Assembly (NCBI GenBank): GCA_950106755.1
Contig: OX467086.1
Location: 20,292,001-20,356,000 of the forward strand
Origin: Climacium dendroides
Taxonomy: Eukaryota; Streptophyta; Bryopsida; Hypnales; Climaciaceae
Length of the DNA stretch: 64,000 nucleotides
Reading direction: 5' to 3'
Shown: piece by piece, positions 12,523 through 26,300 of the stretch
Layout of the letters: every line of letters starts with the position of its first letter
Numbering within the stretch: the stretch's first letter is position 1
Made by a program: the position numbers and the translations under genes
Notes under the pieces: model-generated
Seen by the model: the letters and a program-made list of their open reading frames with translations, nothing else
The model's database searches: none
Told to the model about the DNA's origin: nothing

Positions 12523-15500
12523 AGACTTAGATGAGTTGATCACAGAATTTTGTTAACTGCAACCTCTTTGTAGACTGTAAAATAGGAAGCTGAATCGCAT
12601 CGGTTCAGCTGAAGAGATTAAATGGATGTGTCTGGAGTGAAAGGGCAGTTGTTAGCGACTGCGAAATAAAGCCAAGTATTTCTTGCGTGGTAGGCAGGTT
12701 AGTAGTTTGTAATGTTTGTATAATGCTTAGGCAGGTGTAGATCTCGAGAAATCAAGAGATGGTATGTTTGGAATGGATGATCATCAGTATTTCCATTGGT
12801 AAAATATTCAGGGTTTTTGGTCGCTATATGGTTTACATGCAAGTGGATTAACTTAATGCTTACAATTTATGTCTCTTGAAGATTCGTATCTCCAAAATAC
12901 TAGGGATTGCTCCCATGTCAACAGGATGTCAGGAGCATCGTCTTGAGAGCAACGAAAAATTGGCAAACACTTCCATTTCGGGAATACTTTCAGTGAATGC
13001 TTTACACTGACTGAGTTTGAGTTTGAAACATTGTTTCTCATAAAGTTTTACCATGAGCACAGGTGAATGAAAAGAGTGCAATCCCGAAGTCGTAATGTTC
13101 AGTTCAATCCATGGTGCTATCGTATGAAAATTTGAACCATTATGCAATCACAATTTGGATGTAAATGAACTTCAAAGTCCTTGACTAAAAACTCGCTTGT
13201 GAATTCATTATATCTTGGTGGAGGCACTGAATAAAAAGTTGCTAAACATTGCTGAAGGCTCTGAAAAAGCAACGTGTACAAATAGTGTACATTTGAGGAG
13301 GTGGGCGATTGTAGAGCCTGTACGCTACGCTTTTAGAACCTCCTACCTTATGCATTGTTTCTGTGCCCAAGACTTTTGCAACAAGTTTGCAGCTCTGTTG
13401 CAATGCTTCGCTACAGCGAGACCATCCATGAGTTCAAGGCGAAGGACGGAATCACAGACTGTAAAATCATTGCAAAATGTTTGATGATGTGTTGCAACCT
13501 CCCGCTTCCTGTTGTCGTGATCTTCTTCTTGCATTGCAGCATCAATTCAGCTGCGTTACATAACCGTTTATGAAGCTCGCTTGCAATTTAATTTTTTCCC
13601 TTATATGGAGGCTATATAGTTGTCTTCCTCCGCCACCATACGACCATCATCAGTCCCCAATTAATTCAGTCAATTCACTCCGATGATCCATGGGAGCGTT
13701 GAATCTAGCTCGTCCCCAATTCCACTCTGCTAGTTTCACTGACAGAATCCAGCTCCGTTGCAAGAATTTGACCCTCAAGTGCTGTATGTGCGATAACATT
13801 GCCCAGTACTGTCCCATTTCAATTCCGACCTAGCTAGAAAACACTTCCGTCTGATCGAGGATGACTCGCTCCAATGTAACTGAGTGCGGAACAAATGTAC
13901 ACATAATAGAACTGCCTTGAATTGCTGTTGAATTAGCTAAAAAAGAATCCAGTATATTTTCAATCGAAGGTCTCGCTTCGGCTTTAGAACTCAAGAGTGC
14001 ACGCCTCCAATTTTCCAATCATAAGTTTTCATTGTTGAAGGTGTTGTTCATGGTCCCAGCTCTAGTGCTGTGCTTTGTTTCCTCTTGCAGTTGAATTCTC
14101 AACTTTACCAAGGATGTTAAGCTTAGTCAAGCTTGGTCTAAACCTCTTGTTTGTTACAAGTTTTGGGTGCTCAACGTTTTGCGTGGGAGTCTAATATTTA
14201 AGGTAGGATGGTCACGTTTGTTACCTTGGGAAATTTCAAAGCGCCGAAATTGTGATGGTCAAACAATGCCTAGCGCCTAAACAATTGATTTACAGGTTCT
14301 GTTCGACAATTTGAGGTTTCAGTTGGGCATCTCCAGTCTAGTTTCACTGGGGTGACTCAATTTGCACTAAACCTTGGGCGCCACTTTTGTGAGATTTCGC
14401 CAATGTGACAATCATGACCATTATAGTTGCCGCAATTACCTTTTTCTCTAGCTCTCAATCGGATGGGCATATTATTCACATTTTAGCATACATTATGAAG
14501 TAAATTGTTGTATCGCTTCCTGCCAGTCTTGATTGTTCACTTGTGTGTTTCGAGAGAAGCTTAATATCTATAACATCGTTTAGACGGTGAACCAAGCATT
14601 GCATCAAACGAGTTGCTAGTGAAGATTGTCTGCAAACCCGATGGGTAAACCTTGACTGAATGGTGGATCCTTGTTTACCTATTCAATTATGGATCGCCTA
14701 AGTCCAAGTTTCTAGGCTACTGGGTCGATCAAAACCCTAACCCCACCCCAACCCTAAGCCCTTGGATCAAGTTGGATGGCACTCAATTCCTAGTTCATTC
14801 TTCACCTTGAGACTTTACCAACTGAAGATTATAATGTATTCAAGTTTGAGAGCTACACCAAAGCGGGTTCAAGGTGCACACAGTAATATTCTGCACTGAC
14901 AAGTCATAATGCTCCTACTGTTATTGGCAAGTTTTTTGTTGTTTTTTCCCCTACAGTATTCACGACGCTGGGGATATTCAAGTTTAAGTGTTGGCATGGA
15001 ACTTCCTTTCTCCCACTTTGAAATAAATTCACATATTGTGAAAAGACCCAGACATTTAGCCAAGCATTTAGCCAAACCACATTCAAATTGAAGGTCCACC
15101 AAGAAGGAGACTGCAGTATCAGGTCCATAACAGTTTTTATTTATTTTCAAACCGTCCACCATAACTGATGTTGCGAATTGACACTACGCTTACTACTTTT
15201 TCCAATTCAAGTGCAAGATTTGGTGAAGTCAATTAAGTCCATGCTGGCGTCTAAAAGGTTTGGAGCAACGATTGATCACGTGGATTTCAGTGACGAATGT
15301 GGACAGGCCCAAGTTGCGTTCATGCCTTAAATTATTGTCCACGCCGGTGTATTTGCAAAATCTCACAAGGCAGCTGAATCGTCACCCTCATTTGGTGGTC
15401 CTCGCCCCACTTCAATGCTGCTGGAAATTGATGTGTAAATTCAAGAAATTGATGCTAAAGTACAATTCTGGAGCAACTTGGATACCCTGATTCTTTCTTG

Positions 15501-16104
15501 AACTAGACGTTGCACGAGTAAGGTACAACTGTAATCTGAGACGTAATGATATCCGAATTTACATGACATATTCACTTGAAAGACCTTGCACTATTCAGGA
15601 TATGGACGAATGGTGGTCCTCTGCGGTTGGCTATACTATCTATATGCTGGATGATTAAGTTGTCAAAATACTCTATTTTGTACTACGTAATACTTATAGC
15701 CTATGACTGGTAAACTGGATAACAAGCCTATCTAGTTTATTGTCTCACACCGCGTTTGTTCAACTGGGTAGTCAAAAAGCTTCTCAAACTCTGCACTGCA
15801 ACCGAATCTGCATTTCAGCCCCGGAATAGAATCAGTCCTATAATGGAATCAATTTAATTCTACGCTCCGTTGCCTCTAGTTAGCCTACAAATTCTGAAAT
15901 GCCATTCAGGAAAACACTAAGCTGACTGGAAGAAAACTAGGGTTATTTCAGCTCTTGATAACTTTAGGGCAAACTTTCATTTATAAGTGACGATTCAGAA
16001 ACAACTTAAGTTATTCTTGAAGAGGTTCCAGGGGTCGAATATCATCTAAGTTTTGTGAAAGATGACGGGAGAAATCATGCTACAGAATCAATGGCACTAG
16101 TTTT
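12523..16104. other. Intergenic region between kinase and serine hydrolase
   Basis: The region holds the 3' flanks of two convergent genes. Apart from a MITE end fragment (13268-13350), no feature was recognised. The open frames are short, overlap on both strands and show no family signature. Near 14740-14760 there are CCCTAACCCC-type motifs resembling telomere heptamers but too few and too irregular to call an interstitial telomere. Confidence 0.5.
13268..13350 (-). mobile_element. Fragment of the TTAAGGTAGGAGG MITE
   Basis: Read on the minus strand, this 83-bp piece matches the left end and left foldback arm of the complete copy at 48338-48672, including TAAGGTAGGAGGTTCTA and CAAATGTACACTATTTGTAC. 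The rest of the element is missing. It lies about 750 bp past the kinase stop codon. Confidence 0.75.
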
Positions 16105-18295
16105 TCAGTAGGCGTTATTCGTACCTAGAACTGGAACAATCCGACCCCCTGCATGCCTGATGAGAATTGGTTCCTTGAAGTGCCTTGCCAATGTTTCAGC
16201 CTTCTTTTTAGTTTTATCTGCTTCGCCTGTTGGAAGACAGACAACACCAGAGATGTGAACGAAAAGAAAAATCATTAAATTTCTAAAACTCATGCACAAC
16301 TCAAATCTGATCGCCTAAACTGTAGCATTCGATTAACAGTCAGATCTATCCAGTTGTCACATTATAGAATTCAAATACAAACCTTGACATGACCTAAGTT
16401 TTATGATTTTCTATCCTGTAGAAGCTTCAAGCGGGCATGTTGGACTCCCTTGTTAAATCACAAGGTTTGTCGGCAAACAATTGTTTCCTTCTTACTCAAT
16501 GAAGTTGGTCAACAGCTCGTATACATTAATCAACAACAGATTCGACATCTCAAGGCGCATGTAGAACTGTACCTTTAACGACTGTGCATTACCTATGATG
16601 TGTAAAGAGGGGCATGTTATGAGGTCGTAATACGCTGGTTTCAATCTCAAGATTTGACTGCATGCTCCGCCCAACACCACAACCATGCGTATGCTTGGTG
16701 TGTCAAATAAACGCAAGTCCTGTTCAACACTGAATTCACATTAAACAAGTACCTATGGATAACAACCACATAATCCAGGCAAGAAAAAGCATCCAGTACC
16801 ATGACCAGTCCTATTACATCTATTATGAGCATAGGATACTCAGTTACATATCTAAACAACCCCAATGTAGGACAGTGAACTATGAATCAATACAAAAATG
16901 GGATAAAGATGGATTTGAATAAAATGAAGGACATTGCATTAATAATGGTTGCAAATACATTCAAGCATGGTACCTTTTCTTGAAGCCCGATCAGTGCGCA
17001 ACCTAAAATTGCTCCCTGCACTCCAATATAAAGATATTACGTAGTGAGTCTAAGAGTGAGAAGTGTTCCTGCTTTTGAAAGCTGGAACGCCCAGACAAAC
17101 GGCTTCTGCCCCGACTGCCTCTGGATGTTCAACCTTAACAGGAAAGGACTCCTCAGGTATGGCCATTTCAAAACCTCTTGGAAAAAAGTGGGGTCAATCA
17201 AAATGGTTTAACGAAGCAAACTTCTGAGTGCACTCATGGTGTACATATTAATTCCAATACCTGAGAGAATGCCACAAATCCGTCAATAGGATCGTTGTCT
17301 TCAATAGCCTTCTCTATGTGATCCACTGCTTCATCCACTCCGTGCACTTCTGAAAAGTCCTGCAGAGAATCTGTTAAGTGAGGAGTTCAGTCCCTACACA
17401 AGTTAGAAGCATCAATGGGAAACCACCTTCAATATATTTGGGTTTAACATATGTGAGTTCAAATCAACTTCTTCAAGTAGCTCCATACAAGGCAGACTGC
17501 CGTTCTAAACACCAATCAGAGGGATTCAAGCAATGTAGAACGATTAAGACCCTCATATGAGCATGGGAATATCTGTCATATTCGCTGCATCGATAGATGA
17601 AACCTAATCTCCACCAGAAGGCCTCACAATGAACTATCTGGCTGATAAATATAGTAGAAAAGGACCAAACACACGATCACAGATCGATTGCAGCACAAGC
17701 CATATTCAAATCTGTAGGGGACGGGAAATTTCTCGTTGCATGAGGGGAAGTGAGTAGCAACTCCAAAGCACCTTATTAGCTTGGTACCACTCAAAGTATG
17801 GAGGTTCAAACATTTTCTCCACATTTGACGGTCCTGTAGCGAACCAAACTGCGTCAATAAAGATCTGCCACCACCATCACCCTCCATTTGTTGTAAGAAA
17901 TCACCAAGCGATAATTTTTTTTAATCTAAGTATAGATAATGAGATCTGCTGTGTGTTTTCTATTGAGGGTCGTTGAGGCTTCGATGGACAAAAACTAAGG
18001 ACGAAACATGGCAATTGACAAAGTGCACCTGCAAGTCTCGAGATAGAAATCTACGCTTCATCGAAGTGAGTAAACAAAGCTTAATTCTACAAACAATTTT
18101 CAAAGTATGCAAGCTGGTGGACAGTGGCAGAAATAACGCATGACAGAATAATGGAAGATGACTTACGAACTCAACAAGATCGCCAATTGCTTCAATCCAC
18201 TTCGCTTTCTCCATTTGCTTCTTCATGATCTTTCCGCTAGTTCGGAAACCGTGCAGACACAAGAGACGTAGCTTTCGCACTGAAGTTGACGCCAT
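16105..18295 (-). CDS. FSH/OVCA2-type serine hydrolase, catalytic His replaced
   Basis: 203-aa member of the FSH (family of serine hydrolases) alpha/beta-hydrolases, probably cytosolic; no signal peptide seen. Exons in transcript order are 18295-18167, 17864-17772, 17359-17261, 17015-16974, 16719-16593 and 16226-16105, all GT-AG with phases closing. The N-terminus has the family motif LCLHGFRTSG. The segment MFEPPYFEWYQ follows, then the nucleophile elbow AFSQG with Ser106. The third strand VVVLGGA leads to the acid candidate D167 (IIGEAD). The C-terminal block where relatives carry Gly-His-x-x-Pro reads GGRIVPVL, so Arg192 occupies the catalytic histidine position. The codon is CGG, two base changes from a His codon. 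Length is close to that of short plant members. The product may be a catalytically dead or altered enzyme; the substrate is unknown. Confidence 0.87.
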
Positions 18296-19799
18296 TTTTT
18301 GAAAGCACACTAGCTTTCTAACTCAGGTCCACATCTTATATCTGCAGGATCCAGAATAGCGTGAGGAAACCATTTCTACTATCGGCCGACTACCACTATT
18401 ACTGAAATCGCGGGTCTCAGTTTATAAGGCCTTGCATATGAAATCCTGAATGGTCGGCATTTCTCAAAATCCATGGTCATTGGATAACAGTGACCAACCT
18501 TCCCTTGACTCCGTTTCTGTAACAATGATGAACGGTAAGCTACAAAACAAAATTTAGCCATTGAGGGATCTTCATAGACACTCAACTGCACTGACACTTC
18601 GTTAAAGACTCACCTTTTTTAGCATCAAGTAGCTCCATTCATATTTGACGAGTTATGCGTGCTGTGCGCTGAAAAAAACATCCTCTCTCGCGCAACCAAA
18701 ATGCATCAGAGAGCAGCAAGGGAAGAGACTCCACTGCCAACATGTTCTTTCAGATCGTTAGTGAAATTCACAAAATCACCGACCATCGAAGTGCAAAAAT
18801 GCCACCCACAAGTTACAAGTCTCAAAGAGAAGAAAAAAAGGAGAGCAGTTCTGAGAAGGGTGGGGATGGAACCTGGCTGCACCCCTTCATCACCACAAGC
18901 GACATCAAAGATGGTCAAAGGACACAAACGAGTCAGTCACTTGGTGCTCTTAGAAAGGGAACGAATAACCACTATCGTGCTAGGTGATCAAATGTCGTGG
19001 CATTACACCTGGCAGCACTTGGTTATGTAAAGTACCGCCTGAAAATAAATTAAATAAATTTCAATATTTACCTTGTACTTGCAAATTACTTCGTAAGCGC
19101 ATTTGAGTCAGTCCTATGCATTGCAGCTCACGACCTCATTCTCCACTGTTAATGTAATATGACAACGCTTTGAATTCGTTAAAAAATACAGTCAGGTAAC
19201 GGAAAATGTCAAGTACAACTAGGTGTAAGCTTCTTCTTGAATTACCAGATAATCAGGTAACGAAAAACATTTATGATGACAAATCCATCAGCTACCGCAA
19301 GGCTGCAGTCACACATCAATGTAGAGTAATCGAGGTGAACATGGTTATCTGTGTTTGTCAATTGTCAGATTATTAAACGGTAGCAGCATCAATTGACACT
19401 TTACACCAGGTAGAGGAAACAAAACAATTATAGCAGATTACGAGGATTGTCCTACAATACATAAAAGAAATCCAGTTTCCAAGAATTGTGCTAAGTTAAC
19501 AATTGATTAGTCTAAAGATACAGCAACAGCGCATGTAAGCTCATTCTTGTCTTACAGGATTCAATGTTGATTACGTCGATTGTCAAACGTCAGGGTTTGG
19601 ACTTGCAATCATTGAAATAATCGACTGACGATCACAAAACAGGATGTGAGCGCTACAATCAATGGCAATCGTATATTTAGCTGTCTATCTAACCTAATAA
19701 CCAGCTGGAGCAAAGTCTTTGGAAATTTCCTCCTACTCTGATCGTTCCTACATCAACTGTTATAAGGCTTTCAAACTACATAGATTGCCACTCCTAGGG
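18296..19799. other. Intergenic: hydrolase promoter and ALG2 3' flank
   Basis: Both neighbouring genes read on the minus strand, so this gap should hold the hydrolase promoter and the ALG2 3' UTR. An open frame at 18659-19030 on the plus strand has no recognisable motif and is overlapped on the other strand. I do not call it a gene. Confidence 0.5.
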
Positions 19800-22700
19800 C
19801 TAAGAATCACTCTTCAAAAGGTTGTAAATTATAGAATTTAATCGTTCACCAAACGCTTGCCTTGAAAAGCATTCCTCCACATGCTTTCTCGCATTCTTGC
19901 CCATGACTTCTGCCCTGGAAGAATCTTGAAGGATCAGAGCCATCGCAGAAGCAAAGCTCTCTGGGGTAGATTCGCATAAGTAACCTGTCTTAGCATGTTG
20001 TATGGTTTCCTTCGGCCCCCCACTGTTACAAGCCACAACTGGCCTTTGAGCAGCCATTGCTTCAAGGGGAACAATGCCGAAGTGCTCATTCTGCATCAAA
20101 AATGCGACTGCCTTTAGCAGCAGCACAAAAACACAAGGCAATACATACTGCTCTGTTTCTGGGATTTGTTGGCAATTAAATTTTCTCGAGTAATTTCAGT
20201 TTTACCAGCAAGCGCAACGAATAAAAATTCTCTATGATTCACCTCGGTGGACAAACAAGCCTTGCAACTCAAAAGAAATACTTGGTGACAAGAGTTGGAT
20301 AATGGATACCATTGGAGTGTAAAGAACGCAGATGCAAGCCGCCAGCAAAGCGTTTCTCTGCAAAGTTGAACAAGATGGTACGAAGATCACTTGCTCAACC
20401 ACTCCCTCCTCCGTAGCCAACGTTTTAAGCTCTTGCAAATATTCCCGATTCTCTGCGAGTCGCTTATCATAGCCACCTGACGACTCCTAGAGTTATAATA
20501 ATGAACATCATAGCAGAACAATACCACAATGGTACAACCTATTTCAGGTAAATTTGTTCATGAAAGGATCTTTGTGGGTTTCACGAATGAAAATCCATGA
20601 CAGATATTTTTTTTTTAATAAATGAAGCAGGCAGCCCACCTGCAACAACTAAGCGAACAAGTTGTCGCGGCACACTGGTTAGCTGCGAGTTCTCTTGTTG
20701 CCTCACGAGGGTCGCAAATGCAGATATGGCAAGAGCAATGTTCTTCTTCTTCTCAAACCTGTTAATAGACAGAAAGGTGTGCCTGTAGGTACACGGAGGA
20801 ACGAGACACCAGTTTAATCCGAGTTCCAGAAAAACAGAAGATCGCAAATGGTCTTAACTTTCATTTAATTAATTAAAAGAGTTTATTAATACTATTATGC
20901 CAATATTTCATCTAATAAACCACGGCGCATATGGGTTTGAATTCACATACGCCCTGCAAAGTTCAAGATAAGATGATACATAGACAGGCCAGTACAAAAA
21001 ATAAAGCAAGAATCGAGTAGACCTAAGCAAACCAGTATATAACGACAATCTAATTTCGAACTCATTACACACCATACGGAGTCGTACTAACCCATCAGCT
21101 GAAAGTCCCGGTATGAAGGTGACATCAGGAGGATTGTCTAGATAAGTATCAAATTGATGGATATTGACAGCAGGATAGAGTACTCCCGGATGCAGGCCTC
21201 GCGCCTCAAGTCGAGTAAACGTGGAGCCAAATGTGGATGCTGTGAATTCACTGTTCACCAAAACGCTGTCCGCCATACCTGCGTTGGGGTCGAAGGCCCA
21301 TGAGCACCCCCTACCAGCAACGTACGACAACCACGAGCCAAGATGAAAAATTCTACCTCTGTCATAGCCACAGCCATAACCTAATCTGGTAGCTAACAAC
21401 AGGCCCTAAGATCAGCAAAGGTTGGTTTCATCAATTTCAATGGCCAGTCGAACCAATAAAAGATGAAATAAATTTAACCATTTCGGTGGCTCCAACATAT
21501 AAAGTTATGTAATGAAGAATGTAAGAACAAAACATTAAACACTGGATATCTGCAATAAGCCCATTATGAAACTCCCAGGGTCTGAAAACTTGAGAGGCAC
21601 TGAAAAGTTTGGAAGGTCACAAACCAGTGGTGGTTTCCTCAATCCAATTCAGAGGCGCTCGATAAAGTCTGCGAAGCCAAGTTGTGCGCTGAGCAAGAAG
21701 CATGTCTGGAAAATGGCAGTAGAACAAGACCTACCGAAGGCCAAAAGCACAGGCTCAAAATCTTTTAGAAAATGCTAAGCACATATTTTAAGAAGGCAAT
21801 ACCACGATTGCCGAGTTTTACCGTGGTATTGCCTTGTAATTAGAGAGCATCCGATGTAACATTAGTGCGTGATATGAAAAGTATAAGATTGGACAGATGT
21901 GGCATAAATGAACTTGAAAATGAATACAATCCGACACAATAAACAGGAATCTTGCTGAAACTAAGAAATTTCTAATGCTACGCGAAAAAATCTCACCACT
22001 GTAGGTGGGGCATTAAGGGCAAAAATGTCATGGAGCAACAAACTGAGCAAAACTGAGGACGAATGAATTGTACTCCACCGTCTAATGTAGAAGAGAATAA
22101 ACATGTCCTGTGAGGCAACAATTCAGGCAATTGCATGTGCAGAGACATTCATAGAGCGCTGCACTAGAATTCAAATATGAGGCATTTCTAGAGGGATTAC
22201 CTTGCATCCTCTCTTCAATTTAAGAACGGGTACGACGGCAGAAACTTGGTCCGCGAAAACAACATCAAACTTCGGCCACAAGAGAACCATGCAAATTGCC
22301 ACGTAAACGCAACGAATATACGCGCAGACAGCATGTAATCGATTGAAAACATGTCGAGGTAGAAAGTCACCGTAAACTGTTACAGGGAAGCTCCCTGCAG
22401 ACATGGCAACAACTAAGATTAATCCGTTTCTCACGCCATTTCTCTAGCCGACACTCTCAGAGGCACTTGCAAGACTCAATTTCAGATAGTTTTAGCATCA
22501 TCAAGAAGACAGAAGAGGAGAAGCACCATCGATCGTCTCCTCGAAGCATCGCTTCTTGTCATGATGCGCTGTGAAAATGTGCACATGATGTCCTAGCGCT
22601 GCCAATTCCACAGCAGCGTCCACGGCCAGCCTTTCTGCACCACCTGAGCAATGCAATGCAATCAGACTACGGTGAGCGAACATTTTTTGCTTAAAATTAA

Positions 22701-22932
22701 ATCACATCGTCAGGGTTAAACAATTCAAGAAGACACGCGTACGGAACATTCACCGCGGAGTGTCCGAAATATTAAAATGAAACCTAAGACACTGCATCAT
22801 TAATACAAAACCAGGAACTTGTACGAATCCGCGACAAAACTCCGTCAATGCGGAAACAAGAAGACTCGATCGCAGCTTACCAATGCCAAGGTCAGGGTGG
22901 CATAACGCAATACGCAGCTTGCGATCCGCCAT
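19800..22932 (-). CDS. ALG2: ALG2 alpha-1,3/1,6-mannosyltransferase
   Basis: GT4-family enzyme that adds the second and third mannoses to the dolichol-linked N-glycan precursor at the cytosolic face of the ER. Exons in transcript order are 22932-22881, 22643-22527, 22394-22201, 21730-21625, 21278-21092, 20782-20640, 20476-20310 and 20090-19800. The product is 418 aa, close to other plant ALG2 proteins. The N-terminus carries HPDLGIGGAERL, the classic ALG2 start. A hydrophobic stretch follows around residues 75-105 ([10 protein letters not shown] and after). Then come [21 protein letters not shown] and [11 protein letters not shown]. The C-terminal domain has [14 protein letters not shown] with E324 and E332 forming the EX7E motif, then NSGGPKETI. 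All junctions are GT-AG; exon 4 uses a TAG acceptor. No frameshift or missing key residue was seen. Confidence 0.94.
21793..21835. repeat. Perfect 14-bp hairpin in ALG2 intron 3
   Basis: AAGGCAATACCACG (21793-21806) and its exact reverse complement (21822-21835) enclose a 15-base loop. The hairpin sits 63 bases upstream of the exon-4 acceptor on the transcribed strand. It could form in the pre-mRNA or be a remnant of a small foldback element. Confidence 0.8.
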
Positions 22933-23340
22933 TCAAAAGCCCTTGCTAATGGTCGCTAATTATTACTTACAACTGCAGTTCCAAATACTATTTCAAGTGC
23001 TAACTCCGAGCTCAAATCGACCATCCTACAACTCTGCAGATACCAAACCAGCCCTAACTAAGCGCACGCACGCGACGATCCCAGAAAACATTACATAAGA
23101 CCCCGAACGCTCTGCTGAACTTCCAATTTCGAGCTCTCGATTCCGGATTCCGACAGGACTTTCCCGAAATTGCAGCACATGAGGCGCGGAGAAAAGCAAA
23201 ATTCTGATTCCAAGGGAAGACTAAACCAAGGACAGCAATGAAAGTTGCGCACGAGGAGGACAAACGTGCAACGCCGGCGCAAGCGCTTAACCCTGGAAGT
23301 ACGAGCCTTTAAAACTTCAAAACTCATTTACTACTCTGTA
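22933..23340 (-). promoter_or_regulatory. Probable ALG2 promoter and 5' leader
   Basis: This is a moderately GC-rich stretch directly upstream of the ALG2 start, ending abruptly where the AT-rich block begins at about 23340. No TATA box or leader intron was identified with confidence. A short 8-bp repeat GTATACG/GTATACG lies at the edge (about 23362-23384). Confidence 0.35.
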
Positions 23341-26300
23341 TGCTCCCATTTTCCAACTCTATTGTATACGGTATACGGTATACATTTTTTTAAAATTTAA
23401 TTTATTGTTAAGAGTTGTAATCACATGTTTTCTATAAGTCGGCAAAACTTTCAATTTTTTTTTTAAGGAAATTGAAATTATCATAAATATTTGAATAAAA
23501 AGTGAAAACAATTCATTTCTAATTCAAAGTGCACTTAGAAAATCTGAAAATTACATTGTGGGTGTATACTAGAATGTAGAACATGGTGTAAATGAAGTTA
23601 CCATGTCATTCTACAATTAGGAAATTAGCAAACCATAGCTATAGGCCCAAAGTTCTAATTGAAATAAAGTATTGAATAAATATTAAATTTTGGGAGAAAT
23701 TAGACTCGGTAAGCTTCATTTCATTGGTTGGACCCAAATTCAGAAAAACTCATTCACATGACTAAAACTTAGATTAAAAAGAAAGAGGTAGGAAAGCCAA
23801 AAATACATTATATACTTCACTATGGATCAAGCATCTTCTCCTATAGAAAAAAACAACTATAACACTATGAATGAATTTCCAATAGTATGTATTGTTTATG
23901 ACTTCAAAGAACTCTCTTAAAAGATGAATGATAAACTCCATTTTTTCATCTTGCATGTGCTTGAAAAGTCATCCATTAACCATTTTTTGGCTTGTGGTAA
24001 GGATTCTTAAGTTAAATCAAATGCTTGGAATTGTATGTAGACTTGTCTCAACTTAAAGAAAATTATTGCCTATCCTTAAGTTTGTCCAATACAAGCAACT
24101 TACTTCCACAAATTAGCAAATCTCTTCCACAAGCTTGTTCAACTTGAGAGGCATGACTTCAACTTCATGAACATAACTAGTGGTTGTCTTAGAAAGTGAA
24201 AAGAGTCTAAACATAGGATCCATTTTTAAAAATTAAGTATAAATTTAAAATCTGTTTGGTTTAGCATAGGGGGTCAATAATGGTATTCAAAGCATTTAAA
24301 CTAACAAAAAGATACAATCATACTAATCTAGACTTTTAGAGTGTTTCTTACATCTAGCATAGATGTTGTTTTATTCCTAACACCATCATTGGGAGAATAA
24401 GGTTAAAAATTGGAATTATTTCTACTTTACATTATCTCTTGGCTCCATCAACGTGTGACAAACATCTTTAGTTTGTAATTTAATACTCTTTATTTGTTCA
24501 TGGAATGTTCACAGTTTCCATTTTAGGATTCAAGTTGAGCTCACATCCACAACTTTGTAGATCTTTTCCTTTGTGACAACCCATAGTTCTACTTTGAATG
24601 AAAATTTCTTCTTCACTTCCCTAGCATCTTTGGACTTCTGTGGTTTAGGATCAAGGTTTGATTGTTTCTTGTTTTTTGCCATTACCACCAATCCACCATA
24701 GGCAAGGTCTTCATCACTTACCAATTTCCTAAGGCTTTTCTTGTTCTATTTTTTATGAAGTGAGTATCTTCTAATTTTGTCATTCATTTTTTGGTGCAAT
24801 TAGGAATCTTCATATCATGCTTGATGTCTTCCTTTGTGCATACTTGAACTCACTCTAAAATGTCCATACATAAATCAACATGCCTTAGTTTGCAAAAAAA
24901 TGACATTGTTTACTGTGAGTGTAATTCACCGTGAGGCAAATCCCACCTCCAAAGTTGGGCTGAGGAGGAGTGCATGGAATCCTAACTACTTTGCCTTCCA
25001 AGCAACAGACTTTTTTAGGTTTTTATTAGAACTTCTATTTTTTGTAAATTGACCCCAAGTGAAAGAGGATCAACCCTCCTAAACTTGTACAAGCAAGCCC
25101 TAACTTACTTAAATCACCTCATCTAACCTCCACATGATTTAGGGGAGCTTCCTAAGTCAAAATTGCATTCAAAACTGTCCCTAGAGGTTTAAAATGGCCC
25201 AAAATTGAGCCTTAATTATCAATTCCAATACACCATGCTCCCACAAACCTCCAACTTCCACTAAATCTTAACCATTGAGCTTGCATGCAATTTTCAATCA
25301 TCATCAAGCATTCCAATTGACCATTGGCACAAGAAAAAACCTTTTCATACCCATGTGCAATGAAAAGTGCAATTTCACCATGAAAATTGAAGAAAACATT
25401 CACAAAAAACTCCGATTTGACTTCTTGCTAGGGTCAGCAAACACCTCTTCACTAAAACCTCCACCAATGCTTTGATTCCACTCCAAATTGAGTGAAACTA
25501 GTCTAGCTTGAAAGCTAACTTGAAGGCGCATCTTTTCTCTTAGTTTTGCTTGAATCCATTGCTCCAATTGCGTGCGACAACTCACTAAAGTTGGCCGTCC
25601 TCCATGGTTGTAACTGAGACCACCTTGCACAAAATTGGTTGCTATCACCTCGTCATAGCTTGAAATTGGGCGAGACAAATCTTGTTGGAGAGCTGACTTC
25701 AAGGCACTCCTCCTATCCAAAATTCAACTCCATTGGACCTTCTATGCGTCCGCAATCGTTCATCAAAGTGGGCCATCTGATGTTCTTCAAAGTTGTCAAT
25801 CACTTTTCTCTTCTAACCTACAACCAACCTTCATTTTCACTCAGTTTTGTCCTTCATCAAGTAAAAACCTACTTGACAAATTGTTCCAAAAAACTTTCTA
25901 CCCTAATCTTCCACAATCTTAACTTTTCATGCCATGAATTCCCAAAAAAACTCTCCCACATAAAAACACACAAGTTGCACCCAAGGAAAAAAACACACAA
26001 GCGAGAGAGAGAGCTCCAAACCCTATTCGACTATTACCCTTGCTTACTAACTAACTAACTTGCTAATCACCTACATCCATCCCTAATTTACTGAAAATTG
26101 CCTTTTAATTATTATTTTTGCCTTTTAATTATTACTTTTGCCTAAATAGTATTCCTATCACTAGGTTAGTGTTTTCCTAATAGTTATAAGTTTGTTAACA
26201 TTTTTTGTGCTTTTTATGTTTATCATATTTTAGTAATCTTCAATTTATATTTAGATCTTTGTTTTCATCTTATTTTTATATTTTTACCTTTTCTAATTTT

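Noticed and set aside
14735..14762. CCCTAACCCC-type motifs as interstitial telomere
   Set aside because: Only a few irregular heptamer-like units, not a tandem array.
18659..19030. 123-aa plus-strand open frame between the hydrolase and ALG2
   Set aside because: No domain or signal is seen, it overlaps frames on the other strand, and it lies where the hydrolase promoter should be.
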